From Hyphochytrium catenoides (taxonomy: Eukaryota > Sar > Hyphochytriomycetes > Hyphochytriales > Hyphochytriaceae): DNA of 48,127 bases. Positions 27,056 to 35,589 of the stretch are shown one piece after another. Under the pieces are notes generated by a model that saw only the letters and a list, made by a program, of their open reading frames with translations, was not told the DNA's origin and did not search any database. Every line of letters begins with the position of its first letter. Within the stretch, counting starts at the first letter, position 1. The stretch is from contig LT578416.1 of assembly GCA_900088475.1 (NCBI GenBank), positions 1-48,127 of the forward strand. The letters run 5' to 3'. A program made the position numbers and the translations under genes.

Positions 27056-27577
27056 ATGTTAAACATTAATAAAGTTTATATTCAACAAGAAGATATTTTA
27101 TATAAAAAACTTTTAAAAATTCCAGGCATAGGCCCTAAACGTGCAAAAACACTTATTAATTATATTGGAATTCATCGTTCTTGTAAGTTAATGCACGTTT
27201 CTTTAGAAAATCGTACGAAATTATTAAAATTTATTGAATTTTTTTATTCTAAAACAATAGGAATGAACTTATTAGAAAAAACTCAAGAAAATATAACATA
27301 TTATTCTACAATAAATAGTTATCGTGGTATTCGACATAAATATGGTTTGCCTGTAAGAGGCCAGAATACACGTACAAATGCACGTACACGAAAATGTCAA
27401 AAGAGAAAAAAAAACTCTCTTTTTTTTAGAAAAAAACGTTTTGGGCGGGATATTATAAAAGTTCAAGTACGTTCACGTCAAAAAAAAAGAAGATCTCCTA
27501 AAAAAAAAACTGGAAAAGTTTCTTATGTCCCATACTATAAACATAAACCATTTTTTAGACGTCCTAAAAATTATTGA
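27056..27577 (+). CDS. rps13: Ribosomal protein S13
   Basis: 173 residues. IPGIGPKRAKTLINYIGIHR is the helix-hairpin-helix of S13, and SYRGIRHKYGLPVRGQNTRTNARTRK is its diagnostic C-terminal block. A basic extension of about 55 residues follows, whereas typical S13 ends soon after that block. Its 3' end overlaps the possible start of rps11 by 53 bases. Confidence 0.95.
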   Translation: MLNINKVYIQQEDILYKKLLKIPGIGPKRAKTLINYIGIHRSCKLMHVSLENRTKLLKFIEFFYSKTIGMNLLEKTQENITYYSTINSYRGIRHKYGLPVRGQNTRTNARTRKCQKRKKNSLFFRKKRFGRDIIKVQVRSRQKKRRSPKKKTGKVSYVPYYKHKPFFRRPKNY

Positions 27578-28505
27578 AAAAACAAAACCAAAACAATTTT
27601 TAATGCTTCACCCTATAGACCAGTTTTTTGAGATTTTAAAAGTTGTTAATAAAAAACAACAACAAAAAAAAATGGAAAGACAAATAAAGAAATATTATTT
27701 TTTAATAAACAATATAAAAAATTTAAAAGAACAAACAAATAAAAAAATGAATCAAAGTCTACAAAAAAAGGCTTTTTTGTTAACAAAAAAAACATATTCT
27801 TTTTTTTTACTTAAAAATCAAATATGTTTTTCTAAAGAACTTTTTTTAAAGAAAAAGTATAAATTAACAACAACATCTCGTTTACGAAAAATTGTTGAAA
27901 CAATGCAATATCATTTTAAACAAATAAGAAAACGAGAAAAATGGTATTTTTTTTCAAAAAAAGCTGTTTTTTTTTATTTTAAAAATTTTAAAAAAATACG
28001 AGGATTAAAAAAAAAACAACCGATTAAAGGTAAAACACAACGAGAAAAATATAGACATCGTGTAGAATTAATGATTCATCGGAATTTATCTGTTCGAGAG
28101 CTTTTTCATGAAAAACGTGCACGAAAACGAATGTTACGCAAATCTAGACGTTTCGGAAAGCGTTTTTTAGGAAAAACAGGAATTTTACATTATGTTGCGA
28201 CAACACGAAATATCAAATATACTTTTACTACCTTAAAACATCGTGTATTAATGTATTTTTCTACTGGTAATAAAAAAATTAAAAAAGGTCGACGCAAAAG
28301 TCTCGAAGCTAAAAAAATTTTGGCAAGACGAATGGCTCGTTTTGTAAAATGGAAAAAAGTAAAAAAGCTGATTGTAGTTTTGCATGCAAGTCGTGTGAGA
28401 ACAATAAATTTTCTTGTACGACTATATCGCGTTCGTCGAATTCGTTTGATTGCTATAATTGTTGATTCCAAACGACCTCATAATGGATGTCGAAAAAAAA
28501 AATAA
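27525..28505 (+). CDS. rps11: Ribosomal protein S11 with long N-terminal extension
   Basis: 326 residues; the S11 domain is the last 110 or so: residues resembling GNKKIKKGRRKSLEAKKILARRM, then VVLHASRVRTINFLVRLYR and the hallmark IIVDSKRPHNGCRKKK. The first 200 residues are Lys-rich and not recognisable. The earliest ATG (27525) lies inside rps13; a later Met at 27603 is just past the rps13 stop and would remove the overlap, so the start is uncertain. Confidence 0.9.
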   Translation: MSHTININHFLDVLKIIEKTKPKQFLMLHPIDQFFEILKVVNKKQQQKKMERQIKKYYFLINNIKNLKEQTNKKMNQSLQKKAFLLTKKTYSFFLLKNQICFSKELFLKKKYKLTTTSRLRKIVETMQYHFKQIRKREKWYFFSKKAVFFYFKNFKKIRGLKKKQPIKGKTQREKYRHRVELMIHRNLSVRELFHEKRARKRMLRKSRRFGKRFLGKTGILHYVATTRNIKYTFTTLKHRVLMYFSTGNKKIKKGRRKSLEAKKILARRMARFVKWKKVKKLIVVLHASRVRTINFLVRLYRVRRIRLIAIIVDSKRPHNGCRKKK

Positions 28506-28538
28506 AAATTATTTCTAATATCAATTTCAATTCTTTAA

Positions 28539-28622
28539 GGACAAGTGATCGAGCGGTTGATGGTATCAGTCTTGAAAACTGAAATGCTTACAGCATCGTG
28601 GGTTCGAATCCCACCTTGTCCA
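28539..28622 (+). tRNA. trnS(uga): tRNA-Ser (UGA)
   Basis: Class II tRNA: acceptor GGACAAG/CTTGTCC, anticodon stem TCAGT/ACTGA around CTTGAAA (TGA), long variable arm, T arm GTGGGTTCGAATCCCAC, discriminator A. Confidence 0.93.
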
Positions 28623-28625
28623 TTA

Positions 28626-28699
28626 CGGAATGTGACGCAGCCCGGTAGCGTGTTTGTTTTGGGAACAAATTGTCATAGGTTCAAATCCTATCATTCCGA
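28626..28699 (+). tRNA. trnP(ugg): tRNA-Pro (UGG)
   Basis: Acceptor CGGAATG/CATTCCG, anticodon stem TTTGT/ACAAA around TTTGGGA (TGG), T arm ATAGGTTCAAATCCTAT, discriminator A. Confidence 0.93.
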
Positions 28700-28737
28700 G
28701 ATTTTTTTTTATTAACTAAGTTTTATATTAATATTTA

Positions 28738-29139
28738 ATGATGAATGATCTGATTTCAGATTTAATTACACGTATTCGAAACGGACAAATGGCACATTTA
28801 ACTGCTATTAAAGTTTGCAATTCGAAATATTCAAGAAAATTTTTAGATGTATTATATGAAGAGGGTTTTATTTGTGGTTATAGTCTTAATTATGAATCTT
28901 CAAAAAATGCAGAACACTATTTAAAAGTACATTTAAAATATATGGGCGGAAAACCTTCTATTAAAAAAATTTATAAAATTTCGAAAAACGGTTGCCGTGT
29001 TTATTGTGGTGTTGCAGAACTATGGCGTCTAAAACATGGATTTGGTCATTATATTTTATCAACATCAAAAGGATTAATGATTGATGAAAAAGCTCGCTAT
29101 TTAAGGATAGGCGGGGAAATTATTGCATATATTGAATAG
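28738..29139 (+). CDS. rps8: Ribosomal protein S8
   Basis: 133-residue small-subunit protein. DLISDLITRIRNGQ is the classic N-terminus, with LYEEGFI following; the C-terminal LSTSKGLMIDEKARYLRIGGEIIAYIE matches the family block for binding h21 of the rRNA. Either of two adjacent ATGs may start it. Its stop abuts the rpl6 ATG directly, in ancestral rps8-rpl6 order. Confidence 0.95.
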   Translation: MMNDLISDLITRIRNGQMAHLTAIKVCNSKYSRKFLDVLYEEGFICGYSLNYESSKNAEHYLKVHLKYMGGKPSIKKIYKISKNGCRVYCGVAELWRLKHGFGHYILSTSKGLMIDEKARYLRIGGEIIAYIE

Positions 29140-29691
29140 ATGTCAAAAATAGGACGTAAAATTATAAGAATTCCAGAAAATATTAAAGTTTTATTACAAG
29201 AAAAAGAAATAATTTTGTCTAAAGAAAATCAAATTTTAAAAATTAAAAAGCCAGCTTTTTGTAGATTAGTTTTTAAAAATCAATGTTTGAGTATTGAAAT
29301 ACCTAAAAATCAATATAAAATTCGTGAAAAAGATCAAATAAATATGTTTTGGGGAACTTTTCGTAAATATTTAAATGATGCTATTATCGGATTGAGTCAA
29401 AAATTTCAAATATCATTAAGAATTATTGGTGTTGGTTATCGAATGTTTGTCGAAAATAATTATTTATGTTTAAAAATTGGATATTCTCATTTAATTTATA
29501 TCAAAATTCCCTCGGATATCTCGATCTCAACACCAAAATTAACAAAAATTTCAATGCAAAGTCATAATAAAAATTCTTTATTACAATTTGCGGCATTTAT
29601 TAAATCACATAAAGTTCCAGAACCGTATAAAGGTAAAGGCATTGTTTATAAAGGAGAACATATTCGTCGAAAAGAAGGTAAAAAAAGATAA
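29140..29691 (+). CDS. rpl6: Ribosomal protein L6
   Basis: 183-residue large-subunit protein. MSKIGRKIIRIPENIKV opens it, and the C-terminal PEPYKGKGIVYKGEHIRRKEGK block is diagnostic. The middle IIGVGYRMFVENNYLCLKIGYSH matches the second L6 domain. Starts immediately at the rps8 stop. Confidence 0.96.
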   Translation: MSKIGRKIIRIPENIKVLLQEKEIILSKENQILKIKKPAFCRLVFKNQCLSIEIPKNQYKIREKDQINMFWGTFRKYLNDAIIGLSQKFQISLRIIGVGYRMFVENNYLCLKIGYSHLIYIKIPSDISISTPKLTKISMQSHNKNSLLQFAAFIKSHKVPEPYKGKGIVYKGEHIRRKEGKKR

Positions 29692-29693
29692 TC

Positions 29694-30494
29694 ATGAAAG
29701 TCTTCAAAAAAAAATATATGAAATATTGCCCAGAAACATTAAAAAAAATGAAAGATAAACAAATTTTTAAAATTTTGATGGAACAAAAAATACATTTGGG
29801 ACATCATCGACAAAATATTAAAAAAGAATTTAAAACCTATTTACATTCTTTTTTTAATGATTATGGTATTATAAATTTAAAAAAAACTTTAATGCAATTA
29901 CGCATTGTAATGAATATTGTATTTAATCTTGGACTAAAAAATGGTAATATTTTAATTATTGATTCTTTTTTGATAAATGGGAAAAGTTTAGACCTTTCAA
30001 TTCCATTTGAAGGAATTTTATGTTTAAAACAATCTGATTGGATTCCTGGTTTGTTATCTAATAAAAAACATGTTAAGAATACAATGAAACAAAATCTTTC
30101 AAAAAAAAATATAAAAACTTTTCAAAAAGATTTATCTGAAACATTATTAAATCATATTGATTCTATTGATTTAATTGTTATTATAGATCCACTTGCTTGT
30201 ATAGATATTATAAATGAAGCTTCTATTACAAATACACCTATTATAGCATTAGTAGATTTAAATGGTTTTCTTCAAAATATAGATTATCCTATAATATGTA
30301 ATAATCAAAATCGAAATAGTGTTTTATTTATTTTGCAACTTCTTTTTAAAGCATATGAAAAAGGCACTTTATATCAAAACGATGTTGATAAAAAAATTTT
30401 TATGAAAAAAAAAAGAAAAAATGTTTCAATTTATTTTGAAAAACAAGATCGTAAAAAGGATTTCATTGTAAAAGAAAAAAAAAAAAATAGATGA
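29694..30494 (+). CDS. rps2: Ribosomal protein S2
   Basis: 266-residue small-subunit protein. ILMEQKIHLGHH is the S2 signature, and the later LIVIIDPLACIDIINEASITNTPIIALVDLN is the conserved P-x-x-x-x-A-x-x-EA-x-x-x-x-IP-x-I-x-x-x-D block. Ends in a poly-Lys tail and a TGA that overlaps the rps4 ATG by four bases. Confidence 0.95.
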   Translation: MKVFKKKYMKYCPETLKKMKDKQIFKILMEQKIHLGHHRQNIKKEFKTYLHSFFNDYGIINLKKTLMQLRIVMNIVFNLGLKNGNILIIDSFLINGKSLDLSIPFEGILCLKQSDWIPGLLSNKKHVKNTMKQNLSKKNIKTFQKDLSETLLNHIDSIDLIVIIDPLACIDIINEASITNTPIIALVDLNGFLQNIDYPIICNNQNRNSVLFILQLLFKAYEKGTLYQNDVDKKIFMKKKRKNVSIYFEKQDRKKDFIVKEKKKNR

Positions 30495-31264
30495 ACAGAT
30501 TATTAAAAAAAAAATTTCAAAAAAGGACAAAAATTCAATGGATTTCTTATTTTAAAAAACATTTTCGTCGAAATGGGAATGTTTTATTTGTACGTCCTTT
30601 TGTTTTTCATAAATTACATTATGATAAGTGGAAAAAATTAAAAAAATTTTCATGGAAAAATTATAGACAGTCATTATATAAATATAAAAACCCTTCTTCC
30701 CTAATTAAATATGTTAAAACAAAAAATATTTATTGTCATTCTATTTTATATCAAAAACAATTATTTAAAATTTTATATAAAATTCCATCTGAAAAACAAC
30801 TAAAAATATTCTTACGTCAATTTTATAAACGAAAAAAAACACGTCAGCGTTTTTATTCGTCAATACAAAGACGTTTAGATTTTTTTTTATTAAAAATTAA
30901 GTATGCGGGTTCTCTTGAAATAGCTCGTTTTTTAATTAAAAATCAATTTATTTTGATAAATGATAAAATTATAACGCAATCGAATTATTTAATAAGATGT
31001 CATGATATCTTATCTGTTGATTATCGTATACGGAATTATGTTTATTTTAATCTTTTAAGAAACAAAACCAAAAAGAAAAAAAAAAAAAGAAAAAAAAAAT
31101 ACAAAAATGTTTTGGGTAATAAAAAAATGTTAGGTTTACCAAAAATTTTTGAAATAAACTACCGAACATTAGATGTTATTCTTTATAATGATTTTAAAAT
31201 TAAGCATTATAAAACAAAATATGCGTTAAATCTTGATATTATACAAAAAATATATAGAAGATAA
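30491..31264 (+). CDS. rps4: Ribosomal protein S4
   Basis: 257-residue primary-binding small-subunit protein. The S4 RNA-binding domain is at about 130-175: RRLDFFLLKIKYAGSLEIARFLIKNQFILIND. The C-terminus (YALNLDIIQKIYRR) is like the family end. N-terminal half is basic and diverged. Overlaps rps2 by ATGA, implying coupled translation. Confidence 0.93.
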   Translation: MNRLLKKKFQKRTKIQWISYFKKHFRRNGNVLFVRPFVFHKLHYDKWKKLKKFSWKNYRQSLYKYKNPSSLIKYVKTKNIYCHSILYQKQLFKILYKIPSEKQLKIFLRQFYKRKKTRQRFYSSIQRRLDFFLLKIKYAGSLEIARFLIKNQFILINDKIITQSNYLIRCHDILSVDYRIRNYVYFNLLRNKTKKKKKKRKKKYKNVLGNKKMLGLPKIFEINYRTLDVILYNDFKIKHYKTKYALNLDIIQKIYRR

Positions 31265-31286
31265 TAATATAAAAACAACATAAAAA

Positions 31287-31354
31287 GAATTTGTTGTGTT
31301 TCCGATTCACAATCATTCAAAAATGATTTTTGGGCTCAAATCCCATCAAATTCA
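31287..31354 (+). other. Degenerate tRNA-like element, copy 2
   Basis: Most complete of the three elements: 7-bp acceptor GAATTTG/CAAATTC, 3-bp D stem GTG/CAC around TTTCCGATT, anticodon-like stem AATCA/TGATT with an 8-base loop TTCAAAAA, T arm TGGGCTCAAATCCCA. The odd loop and short stems argue against a normal tRNA. Lies between rps4 and rps10, where it could act as a processing signal. Confidence 0.5.
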
Positions 31355-31387
31355 ATAATTATTTATCATAAAAGAAAAAAAATTAAA

Positions 31388-31768
31388 ATGATTAAAAGAA
31401 AAAAAATTAAAAAATATGATTATAAATTTAAACTTGAAGCTTATGATATCAAAATTTTACAACAAGCAAATCTTTTTTGGAAAGAACTTGCAACCTCATT
31501 ACATTTAAACTTAAAAGGCCCTGTTTTTTTACCAACGAAACAAAAAAAAATTATTTTATTAAGATCACCACATATTAACAAAAAGGCTCGAGAAAAATTT
31601 ATTTTTTGTCGTTATCGTTATTTATATACTTTAAAAAGCTCTGCAGAACAAATAGAATTTGTTTATCAATTTTTATCTTTAATTCAAAAAAGTGCAATAG
31701 CTGGTTGTTCTTTTACAATACAAAAGACAATGAAAACAACACTTAAAAAACGTAAATATTATTTATAA
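31388..31768 (+). CDS. rps10: Ribosomal protein S10
   Basis: 126-residue small-subunit protein. Matches S10 in KLEAYDIKILQQA (family: L-x-A-[FY]-D-x-x-x-[LI]) and GPVFLPTKQKKIILLRSPHINKKAREKF (family: GPI-x-LPTK-x-x-x-x-[VT]-LRSPHV-x-KKSREQFE). About 20 residues longer than bacterial S10 at the ends. ATG at 31388. Confidence 0.95.
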   Translation: MIKRKKIKKYDYKFKLEAYDIKILQQANLFWKELATSLHLNLKGPVFLPTKQKKIILLRSPHINKKAREKFIFCRYRYLYTLKSSAEQIEFVYQFLSLIQKSAIAGCSFTIQKTMKTTLKKRKYYL

Positions 31769-31882
31769 AATAAAATATTGGGGTAGTTTTCAAAAAAGAC
31801 GTATTAGCTTTTTTATTTTATATTCTTTTAGAAGAAAAATTCTATAAGTTTTTTTTTGAAATACTGAAATAATTAAAAGTTG

Positions 31883-31901
31883 AACTCGATAGCTATGAGT
31901 T
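31883..31901. other. Short hairpin after rps10
   Basis: AACTC-G-ATAG / CTAT-GAGTT, a near-perfect palindrome with one bulged G in the 144-base spacer between rps10 and trnQ. Possible 3' processing structure. Confidence 0.35.
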
Positions 31902-31912
31902 TTAATATATTT

Positions 31913-31984
31913 TTGAAGTAAAAGGATTCGAACCTTTGATTGTCCGTACCAAAAACGGATGCCTTTCCACTTGGCTATACTTCA
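31913..31984 (-). tRNA. trnQ(uug): tRNA-Gln (UUG)
   Basis: Minus strand, the only minus-strand gene between 24.3 and 46.5 kb. Acceptor TGAAGTA/TACTTCA, anticodon stem TCCGT/ACGGA around TTTTGGT (TTG), T arm AAAGGTTCGAATCCTTT, discriminator A. Confidence 0.92.
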
Positions 31985-32015
31985 TTTCTAAAAAAAATAA
32001 TAATATGCATCTCCC

Positions 32016-32090
32016 GGATCTGTAACTTAGTGGTTTTATAGTGCACGCCTGATAAGCGTGAAGTCAGTAGTTCGACTCTACTCAGATCCA
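32016..32090 (+). tRNA. trnI(gau): tRNA-Ile (GAU)
   Basis: Acceptor GGATCTG/CAGATCC, anticodon stem CACGC/GCGTG around CTGATAA (GAT), T arm AGTAGTTCGACTCTACT, discriminator A. First of a six-tRNA plus-strand run that leads into atp6. Confidence 0.93.
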
Positions 32091-32092
32091 TC

Positions 32093-32165
32093 GCCCTTTT
32101 CGTCTAGTTGGTCAGGACATTGCTCTTTCACAGCAAGAACACGGGTTCAAATCCCGTAATGGGTA
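32093..32165 (+). tRNA. trnE(uuc): tRNA-Glu (UUC)
   Basis: Acceptor GCCCTTT/AATGGGT with one U-U mismatch, D arm GTCTAGTTGGTCAGGAC, anticodon stem TTGCT/AGCAA around CTTTCAC (TTC), T arm ACGGGTTCAAATCCCGT. Confidence 0.92.
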
Positions 32166-32167
32166 TA

Positions 32168-32240
32168 AAGTGATTAGCTCAATTGGCAGAGTATTTCGTT
32201 TACACCGAAAATGTTAGCGGTTCGAATCCGTTATCACTTA
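32168..32240 (+). tRNA. trnV(uac): tRNA-Val (UAC)
   Basis: Acceptor AAGTGAT/ATCACTT, anticodon stem TTTCG/CGAAA around TTTACAC (TAC), T arm AGCGGTTCGAATCCGTT, discriminator A. Confidence 0.93.
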
Positions 32241-32273
32241 AAAAATTGAAACTGTTATGTTTATATAACACTT

Positions 32274-32345
32274 ACATCCTTAGCTCAGTGGTAGAGCTGT
32301 AGCCTTCTAAGCTGAAGGTCCCTGGTTCGAGTCCAGGAGGATGTA
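32274..32345 (+). tRNA. trnR(ucu): tRNA-Arg (UCU)
   Basis: Acceptor ACATCCT/AGGATGT, D arm AGCTCAGTGGTAGAGCT, anticodon stem TAGC/GCTG around CTTCTAA (TCT), T arm CCTGGTTCGAGTCCAGG. Reads AGR codons; no tRNA for CGN was seen although CGT and CGA codons are used. Confidence 0.92.
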
Positions 32346-32363
32346 GTTTTAATTGGTGACGTC

Positions 32364-32442
32364 ACTTCTGTGGTGAAAGGGTAGACACGGTGAATTCAAA
32401 ATTCATTGCGAAAGCGTACAGGTTCGAGTCCTGTTAGAAGTA
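32364..32442 (+). tRNA. trnL(caa): tRNA-Leu (CAA)
   Basis: Class II tRNA: acceptor ACTTCTG/TAGAAGT, anticodon stem GTGAA/TTCAT around TTCAAAA (CAA), variable arm TGCGAAAGCG, T arm ACAGGTTCGAGTCCTGT. A dedicated UUG reader beside trnL(uaa). Confidence 0.88.
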
Positions 32443-32458
32443 ATTTCAAGTGCATTTT

Positions 32459-32532
32459 GGGAACATAGCTTAATTGGTTAGAGTATTAGCCTGTCACGTT
32501 AATGGTTGCGGGTTCAAATCCCGTTGTTCTCG
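32459..32532 (+). tRNA. trnD(guc): tRNA-Asp (GUC)
   Basis: Acceptor GGGAACA/TGTTCTC, anticodon stem TTAGC/GTTAA around CTGTCAC (GTC), T arm GCGGGTTCAAATCCCGT, discriminator G. The atp6 ATG follows with no gap. Confidence 0.93.
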
Positions 32533-33333
32533 ATGCGGGTATATAAAAGGAATCAAAAATTAAAAGAAAAAAACGTTTGTTGGGGTTCTATTTCCAGCCC
32601 CCTCGAACAGTTTGATATAATACCACTTTTTATTCTTTTATGGTTAGGTTTTGATATTTCAATTACAAATTCTACACTTTTTACTTTAATCGGTACTGGT
32701 TTTTTTATTTCATTGTCTTATATGGTTTTTTTATTAAATACATTTATTATTAATCATTGGCAATATGTTTTAAAAGAACATTTTTTTGTGGTATTAGGTT
32801 TAATTTCTGAAAATATTGGAGCTGCCGGTAAAAAATATTTTTCTTTAATTTTTGCTTTATTTTCTTTTATTCTTTTTTCAAATTTAATTGGAATGGTTCC
32901 TTATAGTTTTACGATTACAAGTCATTTAATTTTAACTTTTGGGTGTGCTTTATTATTTTTTTTAGGTATTAATTATATTGGGATTAAAAAACATAAACAA
33001 CATTTTTTGAGTCTTTTTTTACCAAGTGGTTCAACAGTCTTTCTTGCCTTAATTTTAATTCCGATTGAACTTATTTCATATTTATTTCGTGTTGTGAGTT
33101 TACCAGTACGTCTTTTCGCAAATATGATGGCAGGTCATACTCTATTAAAAGTTATTGCAGGATTTGCATGGACTATGATGGCGGCAAATGTCATTATTTT
33201 TTTTTTTCACTATATACCAACACTTTTATTAATTATTTTAATGGGTCTTGAATTAGGTGTTGGGATCATACAAGCTTATGTCTTTTCGATTTTAGTTTGT
33301 ATGTATCTGAATGATGCATTACATTTACATTAA
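32533..33333 (+). CDS. atp6: ATP synthase F0 subunit a
   Basis: 266-residue proton-channel subunit. SLPVRLFANMMAGHTLLKVI carries the essential Arg of the half-channel helix, and LELGVGIIQAYVFSILVCMYLNDALHLH closes the protein. ATG at 32533 is the base after trnD, so tRNA excision frees the mRNA 5' end; an earlier in-frame Met would lie inside trnD. Confidence 0.96.
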   Translation: MRVYKRNQKLKEKNVCWGSISSPLEQFDIIPLFILLWLGFDISITNSTLFTLIGTGFFISLSYMVFLLNTFIINHWQYVLKEHFFVVLGLISENIGAAGKKYFSLIFALFSFILFSNLIGMVPYSFTITSHLILTFGCALLFFLGINYIGIKKHKQHFLSLFLPSGSTVFLALILIPIELISYLFRVVSLPVRLFANMMAGHTLLKVIAGFAWTMMAANVIIFFFHYIPTLLLIILMGLELGVGIIQAYVFSILVCMYLNDALHLH

Positions 33334-33379
33334 TTATTGAGAGTTTTTTTTATCAAAAGATGGTGTTTTTATTGTTATA

Positions 33380-33928
33380 ATGGTTCTAAAAAAAAAAAAA
33401 GAATTATATTACACAAATATTATTCTTAATTTTTGGGATTCACCTTTTTCGCCATCTGTAAGTGTTTTTTGTCATTTTTTAAAAAATACAGAAACTTCAA
33501 AAAAAAGACAATTAGTACCGCAAATGAATGAAATGCGATTTGTAAAAAAACAAATTTTTTTAAATTTTTTAAATCAAAAAACACACCAATTTTCATCTCG
33601 TATCAACGGACGTTTGCTAATTGCTTGTGGATCTTTTTCTACAATAAATGTTACAACTTTATTGCAAATGAATGCATTTAATTTCTCTTTTATTGGTATG
33701 AATTGGAAAAATTTTTATTTTTCTGATTCTTCTTTAAAAAGTATACATTTATTTAAAAAAATATTTCAAAGCAATGATTTCCCAGAATTAAATCAGAAAT
33801 TAACAGAATATTTTATTTATAATTTATTAATGGCAACAGTGCTTACAAATTTGAATCAATATTCTTTATTCAAATTAAAAACACTAATGCTTTTTTCTTC
33901 AAATAATTTGATAAGTCCTCAAAGATAA
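33380..33928 (+). CDS. Unidentified protein (orf182)
   Basis: 182 residues, Phe/Asn/Lys-rich, no convincing transmembrane helix and no motif I recognise. Composition is like the diverged ribosomal proteins of this genome, and it sits in a conserved context (atp6-orf182-nad4), so a fast-evolving conserved mitochondrial gene such as an unassigned ribosomal protein is possible. It does not match the rps7 pattern. ATG at 33380; its TAA stop is inside the 5' side of the hairpin at 33921-33974. Confidence 0.6.
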   Translation: MVLKKKKELYYTNIILNFWDSPFSPSVSVFCHFLKNTETSKKRQLVPQMNEMRFVKKQIFLNFLNQKTHQFSSRINGRLLIACGSFSTINVTTLLQMNAFNFSFIGMNWKNFYFSDSSLKSIHLFKKIFQSNDFPELNQKLTEYFIYNLLMATVLTNLNQYSLFKLKTLMLFSSNNLISPQR

Positions 33929-33974
33929 TAATCACATGGAAACATGTGGGACCCGACCTCTGTTTATTATCTTT
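33921..33974. promoter_or_regulatory. Structured GC-rich junction element between orf182 and nad4
   Basis: Outer perfect 11-bp stem AAAGATAATAA (33921-33931) with TTATTATCTTT (33964-33974) encloses a 6-bp hairpin CACATG-GAAA-CATGTG with a GNRA-type tetraloop and a GC-rich single strand GGACCCGACCTCTG. In DNA this AT-rich such order is unlikely by chance. Function unknown: RNA processing or stability element is an inference. Confidence 0.6.
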
Positions 33975-34007
33975 CTAAAATTTTTTATGTTTTATTAATA
34001 AAAAAAA

Positions 34008-35486
34008 ATGATGAATAATCTCTTATTTTATGTTTTAATTGCACCGCTTTTTGCAGCTATTATAATTTTAATGACTCCAAAAAAATACGATAATTTTATT
34101 CGACAATTTGGATTATACGCAAGTTGGGGAATTTTTGGATTATCTTCATGGTTATGGTTTTTATTCAATGAAAATACTTCGAAATTTCAATTTTTAAAAT
34201 CTTTTCCTATTTTTGAAGAATATAATATTCATTTTGTTATAGGAATCGATGGTATTTCATTATTTTTTATACTACTAGTTACATTTCTTTTTCCTCTATG
34301 TATTTCGGGAAGTTTTAAAAAAATAAAACTTCATGAAAAAGAATATTTTCTATGTTTTTTTATTATGGAAAGTATGTTAATTGCAGTTTTTAGTTTATTG
34401 GATATTTTATTATTTTATGTTTTTTTTGAAAGTGTTTTAATCCCAATGTTTTTAATTATTATTATTTGGGGCTCGCGTGAACGAAAAGTACGTGCTGGTT
34501 ATTTATTATTTTTATACACATTAGTTGGATCTTTAATAATGTTATACGCTATTTTAGATATTCATGCTAAGTACGGTACAACAAATTATTTAATATTATT
34601 AACAACTACATTTCCGGAAACCTATCAACATTTTGTTTGGTTAGCTTTTTTTATTTCTTTTGCTATTAAAGTACCTATGGTTCCATTTCATTTATGGTTA
34701 CCAGAAGCCCATGTTGAAGCACCAACAATGGGTTCTGTAATTTTAGCTGGAATTCTTTTAAAATTAGGAACTTATGGTATTTTGCGTTTTTTAATTGCTC
34801 TTTTCCCACTTGCAACTCATTATTATACTCCATTTGCCTATACTCTTGCAAGTATTGGCGTTATTTACGCATCTTTAACAGCTATTCGTCAAAATGATAT
34901 GAAACGTATTATTGCTTATGCTTCTGTCGCACACATGAATTTAGTTGTCATGGGTTTATTTTCATTAACTATTCAAGGAATCGAGGGTGCAATTTTACAA
35001 AGTATTAGTCATGGTTTTGTTTCTAGTGCTTTATTTTTATGTGTAGGTGTTCTTTATGATCGTCACCATACTCGTTTATTAGAATATATAGGAGGTGTTG
35101 TTTTAATTATGCCAATTTTTTCTATTATTTTTTTATTTTTTACTATGGCTAATATTGCGTTTCCATTAACAAGTAGTTTTGTTGGGGAATTTTTAATTCT
35201 TGTAGGAGTTTTTGAAAGCAATACTTTTGTTGCTGTTTTAGGATCAACTGGTATGGTTTTAGGAACGATTTATTCTTTATGGCTTTATAATCGAATTTGT
35301 TTTGGACAAATTAAAGAAAAATATATTAAACAATTTTCTGATTTAACTCATGAAGAATTATCTGTATTTGTTCCTCTAATTTTTGCGACATTATTTTTAG
35401 GGATATATCCCCGTTTGTTATTAAAAGCATTGCATTTTTCTGTTATTGCCTTGATCAGCCATACGACAATGCATATGTTTTTATGA
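34008..35486 (+). CDS. nad4: NADH dehydrogenase subunit 4
   Basis: 492-residue antiporter-like complex I subunit. Conserved blocks: FFESVLIPMFLIIIIWGSRERK, KVPMVPFHLWLPEAHVEAPT, ILAGILLKLGTYGILR and RQNDMKRIIAYASVAHMN. ATG at 34008 (MMNN). Normal length. Confidence 0.97.
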   Translation: MMNNLLFYVLIAPLFAAIIILMTPKKYDNFIRQFGLYASWGIFGLSSWLWFLFNENTSKFQFLKSFPIFEEYNIHFVIGIDGISLFFILLVTFLFPLCISGSFKKIKLHEKEYFLCFFIMESMLIAVFSLLDILLFYVFFESVLIPMFLIIIIWGSRERKVRAGYLLFLYTLVGSLIMLYAILDIHAKYGTTNYLILLTTTFPETYQHFVWLAFFISFAIKVPMVPFHLWLPEAHVEAPTMGSVILAGILLKLGTYGILRFLIALFPLATHYYTPFAYTLASIGVIYASLTAIRQNDMKRIIAYASVAHMNLVVMGLFSLTIQGIEGAILQSISHGFVSSALFLCVGVLYDRHHTRLLEYIGGVVLIMPIFSIIFLFFTMANIAFPLTSSFVGEFLILVGVFESNTFVAVLGSTGMVLGTIYSLWLYNRICFGQIKEKYIKQFSDLTHEELSVFVPLIFATLFLGIYPRLLLKALHFSVIALISHTTMHMFL

Positions 35487-35589
35487 TTTCAAATATGTAC
35501 TTTATGGCAATATTAACGCATGATATTTGGTTGACACTTCAACATTTAATATTGTATTTCTAAAACGTTTATCGATTAATGAGGAATTT

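Noticed and set aside
31287-31354. Element 2 as a normal tRNA-Leu(CAA) or tRNA-Trp
   Set aside because: Eight-base anticodon loop, short D stem and no variable arm; a proper trnL(caa) exists at 32364-32442 and no CCA anticodon is present.
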